From the NCBI RefSeq assembly GCF_024679245.1, contig NC_090184.1, positions 8,960,047-9,024,046 on the forward strand: a stretch of DNA of 64,000 nucleotides, in the 5' to 3' direction. The DNA is from Pseudorasbora parva. Lineage: Eukaryota; Chordata; Actinopteri; Cypriniformes; Gobionidae. The first letter of the stretch is position 1. Each line of letters opens with the position of its first letter. The notes under the pieces were generated by a model. That model did no database searches and was not told where the DNA came from. It saw only the letters and a program-made list of their open reading frames with translations. The position numbers were made by a program, and so were the translations under genes. This document shows, piece after piece, positions 58,963-64,000 of this stretch.

Positions 58963-60793
58963 TAGTATTGTCACAATACTGGAATTTCCAACTTCGATAC
59001 GATACCTTGTAAAATACAGATATTCAATACCACAGGCCTGCCATACAAATAATTGATCAAATTATTTTGATAATGTGTGATTTTGTTGTTATGGATTGCA
59101 TAGGGCACAGGCAGGCTTTATTTGAATTGTTGAACTAGATTTACATTAAAAAAAAGTATGTAGTCAGTAATAAAATAAGAGCAAATAAAACAAATCGCAA
59201 AGGATAGCACAAATAAATACAATAAAAATAGAGACAACTGAAAAAAACAGCTTTAAATGTTTACAGTATATTCAGGTAAGAAGTTAAATAACACTGGATG
59301 TTTTAATTGTAAAAATGAAATATATAAATGCTTCCAATTAAATTTGCAAAAGTCATTCAGTCGAGCAGAGTGATTTTCTCTTGACAAACAGCAGCACAGC
59401 TGTCACTTTAAGAGCTAATGCACAGATCCAATATACTGTTTCTCGCAAATATTGCACTCCAAAACTGACTGTATTTATCTGAATATTGTGCTATACAGGC
59501 ATTTTGACAACCCTTTGTATGTATTGACCATTTCAAAATCGGAATAAGTCCTGGAAAAAAGTAAATTTGGTACTCGCAAGCTGTTTAAGAAGCGGCTTTA
59601 TTAGAGCTCCACTTACATTGATCGGTGGTGCATGTGCTTTTGGTGTGCAGTACAAGGCACTATTTAATCTGAGCATTGAGACGAGTAAAGGCCCTTTCAC
59701 ACTGGACGCAATTTTGACGTGCGAATAATTCGCGCAATGTTTTTTTCTTTCCATCAGCTGTTTGTGTAATGAGCGCTTCCACACGGACGCGAATGTGCTG
59801 AGGCGAAAAAACGACATTTATTTTTTCCGTTTCGATGTCGATTTTTTTTTTACTCTAGCGGTGACAAAAACGGCTTCAACCAATCACATAAAAGGAAACA
59901 AAGGTGACAAAATGTCCAGTTGACAATTAGTCACAAGCTATTCAATCAACTTTAACTTTTGCCAGGCATGGCATTTCTCATGAGATTACAACTGTAAGCT
60001 GTACAGCTGGAGCTGTGTTTGCCCACTGTATGATACAGACAGCAACTTAACTTATAAGTTAGTATAATAACTTATAAGTTATTACCTTTTATAAATAGTT
60101 GATTTTTTTCTAAACATTGTGTCCGCGATTATGGAAAGTGAACGTGTTGCCATCCGTGGGCTACGTCTGTGGCACTGAAATGTTTACATGTGACTCGACT
60201 GGAAACATCTGCTCGGATCGATTGATTCCCAGAAGTGCGCGGTTTGTCTCGTCAGATGTGCTGCCCGTCTCTGGAGGAGATCCTCAAATTGTCTCACAGA
60301 CTTTAGAAAGTAAGTGCTGAACAGGCCATGATAAAGTTTTAGCTCCTGTTCAAGATTAGCATCCTCCCCTTCAGACTCTGTTCTATAAGACTGGCTGCAC
60401 CCAAAACCTTCCTCTCGGTCCTTTAAATAAAATGAAAAGCTCATCTTCACTGAATGATGAAGTGCCCGTGTTTTCTCAGCTGTCGCCGCGAATGCTTTGG
60501 AATGTTGGAGCTCTGAAACGTCGCAAATTCGTGTCGCGGCTGATGTGAATGGTTTTGACGCGAAATATTCGCATGCGAAATATTCGCTTATTCGTTACGC
60601 TTTTTCGTTACGCGTCCGGTGTGAAAGGACCTTAAGTGAGTAAAGGCGGGTGTGTCAATTCACCATCAGAGAGAAGAGAGCGAGTGCGCGCAAATGCTAT
60701 CAGTGTTTCTATACTGCAGAAAAAAGCATTGGAACTGCTTCACATATTTCATTATCGATACATATTAAAATATCAATATTTGTGACAACACTA
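58963..60793. mobile_element. Middle element of the stack (TAGTATTGTCACAATA ends)
   Basis: The left end TAGTATTGTCACAATACT and the right end TTTGTGACAACACTA are inverted. The left inner part GATACGATACC is echoed by TTATCGATACATATT at the right. It hosts a third element at 59688-60633. Confidence 0.6.
59688..60633. mobile_element. Innermost element of the stack (AAGGCCCTTTCACACTGGACGC ends)
   Basis: The left AAGGCCCTTTCACACTGGAC is inverted at the right as GTCCGGTGTGAAAGGACCTT. Subterminal regions carry repeated GCGAATAATTCGCG/GCGAAATATTCGC palindromes. There is no transposase. Confidence 0.78.
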
Positions 60794-61030
60794 GTATGTG
60801 AAAAACCAAATACAATCGTCCAAATACATAGTTGAAAAACAGTAGGCGAAAAGTACACAGATGACCTATTTCCATCGAAATTCTGAAGAGCGCATTGGAT
60901 GGCCACTTTACTATCCCATGAGGCCACAAGAGAGGATTTTTGAATGGCAGTGAAGCGACCCAACTGACACCACTGGTCACATGACAATGACAACATGACG
61001 AATGTAGTACATCCAATTTCATTAATACTA

Positions 61031-61950
61031 CACTCACCTAAAAGATTATTAGGAACACCTGTTCAGTTTCTCACTAATGCAATTATCTAAACAACCAATC
61101 ACATGGCAGTTGCTTCAATGCATTTAGGGGTGTGGTCCTGGTCAAGACAATCTCCTGAACTCCAAACTGAATGTCAGAATGGGAAAGAAAGGTGATTTAA
61201 GCAATTTTGAGCGTGGCATGGTTGTTGGTGCCAGACAGGCCTGTCTGAGTATTTCACAATATCCTCGGTTACTGGGATTTTCACGCACAACCATTTCTAG
61301 GGTTTACAAAGAATGGTGTGAAAAAGGAAAAACATCCAGTATGTGGCAGTCCTGTGGGCGAAAATGCCTTGTTGATTCTAGAGGTCAGAGGAGAATGGGC
61401 CGAGGTATGCAGCAAAGCATTTGTGAAGCCACAACACGCACAAGCTTTAGGCGGAAGGGCTACAACAGCAGAAGATCCCACCGGGTACCACTCATCTCCA
61501 CTACAAATAGGAAAAAGAGGCTACAATTTGCACAAACTCACCGAAATTGGACAGTTGAAGACTGGATCCCTTTATGACCACCATGTACCCATCCTCTGAT
61601 AGCTACTTCCAGCAGGATAATGCACCATGTCACAAACATCGAATCATTTCAAATTGGTTTCTTTAACATGAATGAGTTCACTGTACAAAAATGGCCCCCA
61701 CAGTCACCAGATCTCAACCCAATAGAGCATCTTTGGGATGTGGTGGAATGGGAGCTTCGTGCCCTGGATGTGCATCCCACAAATCTCCATCAACTGCAAG
61801 ATGCTATACTATCAATACGGGCCAACATTTCTAAAGAATGCTTTCAGCACCTCATTGAATCAATGCCACGTAGAATTAAGGCAATTCTGAAGGCAAAAGG
61901 GGTCAAACACAGTATTAGTATGGTGTTCCTAACAATCCTTTAGGTGAGTG
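61031..61950 (+). mobile_element. Internally deleted Tc1-like element
   Basis: Inverted ends CACTCACCTAAAAGATTATT and a variant ending ATCCTTTAGGTGAGTG lie at TA target sites (61029-61030 and 61951-61952). The element is 920 bp. Its transposase is in two plus-strand pieces, an N-terminal one from ATG 61179 and a C-terminal one from 61620, with the first two catalytic Asp regions deleted or broken. A fragment of the same family lies at 34514-34985. Confidence 0.9.
61179..61943 (+). pseudogene. Tc1-like transposase remnant
   Basis: It opens MGKKGDLSNFERGMVVGARQ with TTISRVYKEW (helix-turn-helix), is broken after RNWTVEDW, and resumes as a frame with [20 protein letters not shown] (Glu of the triad) ending near the right terminus. 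It is non-functional. Confidence 0.88.
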
Positions 61951-62078
61951 TATATAGTATTTTTTAATGCTTGCGAAGTAAGTTTCAAACCAGATGTAGT
62001 ACCTACTACACAGTATGTGATTTCGGACGCAGCATTAGTCCACCCCTTGCAAACTCATTCATCTGCCTCTACTTTTAA

Positions 62079-62634
62079 AGGAGACCAATTATGCAAAATT
62101 CAAAAGGTATTTGAATACAGATGTGCATTCACTGTGTGTAAACAACCAGCCTATAATAGTACACATCCATTCCTTTTTTTTTTAAATCCCCATAAATCAT
62201 AAACAGTCTCTCAAAATGAGCGGTTCCTGATTCCCCCCTACTCTTACATAAGAGTCGAATCAACTCCATAACAGTTACATAAATTTATTCACGAACCACT
62301 CAGAAACACCACGTTACATTATACAAATCTGAGTCTCTATCATTGTCTGACTCCGGTTTGAAAATATAAGGCAGTTTCTGACGTTTTGGCTGTGTGAGAT
62401 TCTTCAGTTTTGTTGTTGCCAGAGTATCTAAAGCAGGAGCTGTAAAGGCTCCGCCCTCTTTTGGAAAGAGGGGCGCTGAGCAGCAGCTCATTTAAAGGGA
62501 CACAAAGTAAAATGGTGTCCATTTGCTCACACCCAAATAGGGGCAAATTTGATAAGCTGTAATAAATGATCTGTTGGGTATTTTGAGCTGAAACTTGTTT
62601 TACATCTTGTGAAAAGGGGCATAATAGGTCCCCT
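62079..62634. mobile_element. TTAA-flanked short element (AGGGGACCTATTATGC type)
   Basis: The left AGGAGACCAATTATGC and the right GCATAATAGGTCCCCT are inverted, flanked by TTAA at 62075-62078 and 62635-62638. It is 556 bp and noncoding. It shares the target site of the larger Kolobok-like copies here but has different ends. Confidence 0.8.
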
Positions 62635-62638
62635 TTAA

Positions 62639-63544
62639 GTGCTGCACCCACATCTCAACATCCAATCAACTGTCTATGCATAGAACAAGTCCCCTCACAT
62701 TTTTTATTTTTCAATAATCCACTACACTTGATTTGTCGCAATATGGAAGAAAATATCGCCCATTTCACAACTGTAAATCCTACATTTATAAGTAAATGTT
62801 CAGAATTCAACAACTTGAACACAACAAGTCTTAGCCCTAACCCTGAGGTCAGAACGTTTTTATAATTTGCTATTTATATTTTTGGTGGCAATGCTTTAAT
62901 AAGCAAAATGTGCTTTAACTGTGTCGCTTGGTAAAACGCTTTTGGAAGTTTTTTTTACTTTTTATTCAATCTGCACTATAGTTATCAGATAGATGTCTTC
63001 GGTCATTGCATCGCATCTTGTGTTTTGAGCATCCTTCTACGAGTATTGCGTTCCATTCCAGTGCACATAGTCTAGGTGGTTTTGAAATGCAAGACCGTGT
63101 CTTACCTAAATGAGCCCTAACAAAGTCAGGTGAACCCTAAACGCATCGAAATTGGAAAAGGCTTCCTTAAGTCATTCAGTCAACCTACAAACGAATATTG
63201 AGTGCCGCAATATTTGTCAAAAAATATTAAATGGCCATCAAAGCATGCCATAAAACAGACACAAACTGCCTCTCTAAACCATTTGGCCACATTAGAAAGG
63301 CTTTTTTTTTTTTTTACTACATAAAACAATGTGACTAGAGACGAGGGCACGTATTTTGGCATCGGGTTCATCCAGGCACATCCTGTTGCAGTGACCATGT
63401 CTTACTGCCTGGCACATTTCACACGCTATATACATCCAAACAACAAAACAAGTATGTACTCAACTTACATCCTCAAGTGTAGCAGTATCACTCAAAAACA
63501 GCACTTGACTGAAGGATGACAGAGATGGAGAGAGAATTCAGTGG
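62639..63544 (-). other. Probable 3' untranslated region / flank of tprg1l
   Basis: This directly follows the tprg1l stop codon on the minus strand, so at least its right part should be transcribed 3' untranslated sequence. The polyadenylation site was not placed. A poly-T run lies at 63302-63316. Confidence 0.4.
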
Positions 63545-63808
<264 letters not shown>

Positions 63809-63825
63809 TTACCATCTGAGATTAA

Positions 63826-64000
63826 AGGTGCCCTTGAATGAAAAATTGAATTAACCTTGCCATAGTTAAATAAAAAGAGTTCAGTACATGGACATCACAT
63901 ACTGTGAGTCTCAAACACCATTGCCTCCTACTTATGTAAATAAGAAGGCAGAACAGGTAGAACATTTAGATCCAATGCAAGATCCTAGTAAAGTAACAAT
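63826..64000 (+). mobile_element. TTAA-flanked Kolobok-like element, copy 3, cut by the window edge
   Basis: It starts AGGTGCCCTTGAATGA after TTAA (63822-63825). The sequence that follows is the reverse complement of the right end of copies 1 and 2, including AACCTTGCCATAG and CATGGACATCACATACTGTG. It is inserted in a tprg1l intron, 86 bases upstream of the last exon. Confidence 0.85.

Larger units (their letters stand above)
58928..62032. mobile_element. Outer hAT-like element of a nested stack
   Basis: The left end CTGCGTCCAAAATCA and the right end TGATTTCGGACGCAG are inverted. The element's own sequence is split by an insert at 58963-60793 and by a Tc1 copy at 61031-61950. The remaining pieces contain TATCCCATGAGGCCA and GTAGTAC motifs also present at 5455-5930. 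It is noncoding. Confidence 0.65.

Overview
The window is vertebrate nuclear DNA, almost certainly from a cyprinid fish (zebrafish/carp group). Genes are split by GT-AG introns, the background is A+T-rich, and the gaps are filled with Tc1-like, hAT-like, TTAA-flanked (Kolobok-like) and DIRS elements plus the small inverted-repeat MITEs and long (CA), (GA), (CT) and (TA) microsatellites usual in this group. No species can be named from sequence alone.

Three host genes are recognisable: tp73 (minus, 5' part only), wrap73 (plus, complete) and tprg1l (minus, last coding exon only). As far as I recall, the same genes lie in the same relative order and orientation in the human 1p36 block TP73-WRAP73-TPRG1L. 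From the left, positions 1-9568 lie in a tp73 intron; exon 4 is at 9569-9814, a separate first exon for the amino-terminally truncated (deltaN) p73 form at 15972-16010, exon 3 at 19177-19315, and the exon carrying the TAp73 start codon at 22861-22956. The rest of tp73 (most of the DNA-binding domain, tetramerisation and SAM parts) lies beyond the left edge. The first, noncoding tp73 exon should lie near 32.8 kb, next to a probable bidirectional promoter (about 32.73-33.39 kb) from which wrap73 runs rightward. wrap73 was rebuilt as 12 coding exons between 33992 and 55788, encoding 448 residues with every junction in phase. tprg1l reads leftward from beyond the right edge and ends at 63545.

Mobile DNA dominates the rest. 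A structurally complete DIRS-type tyrosine-recombinase retrotransposon (24277-29594) sits between the presumed tp73 exon 1 and exon 2. It has a gag-like ORF, an RT-RNase H ORF and a recombinase ORF, 152-bp identical inverted termini and an internal complementary region. A young Tc1-like element (44543-46163) with an unbroken 331-residue DD34E transposase and nearly identical 214/215-bp inverted repeats sits in wrap73 intron 7. Other wrap73 and tp73 introns hold dead Tc1 copies (one internally duplicated), hAT-like elements, and several TTAA-flanked elements, most of which keep the tail of a THAP zinc-finger coding segment. At 58.9-62.0 kb at least four elements are stacked inside one another.

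No tRNA, rRNA, CRISPR or microbial-type operon was seen. Of the two host genes with biology to describe here, p73 is a nuclear transcription factor of the p53 family and Wrap73 is a WD40 protein of centriolar satellites and spindle poles. They appear to share a promoter region but not a pathway that can be read from the sequence.
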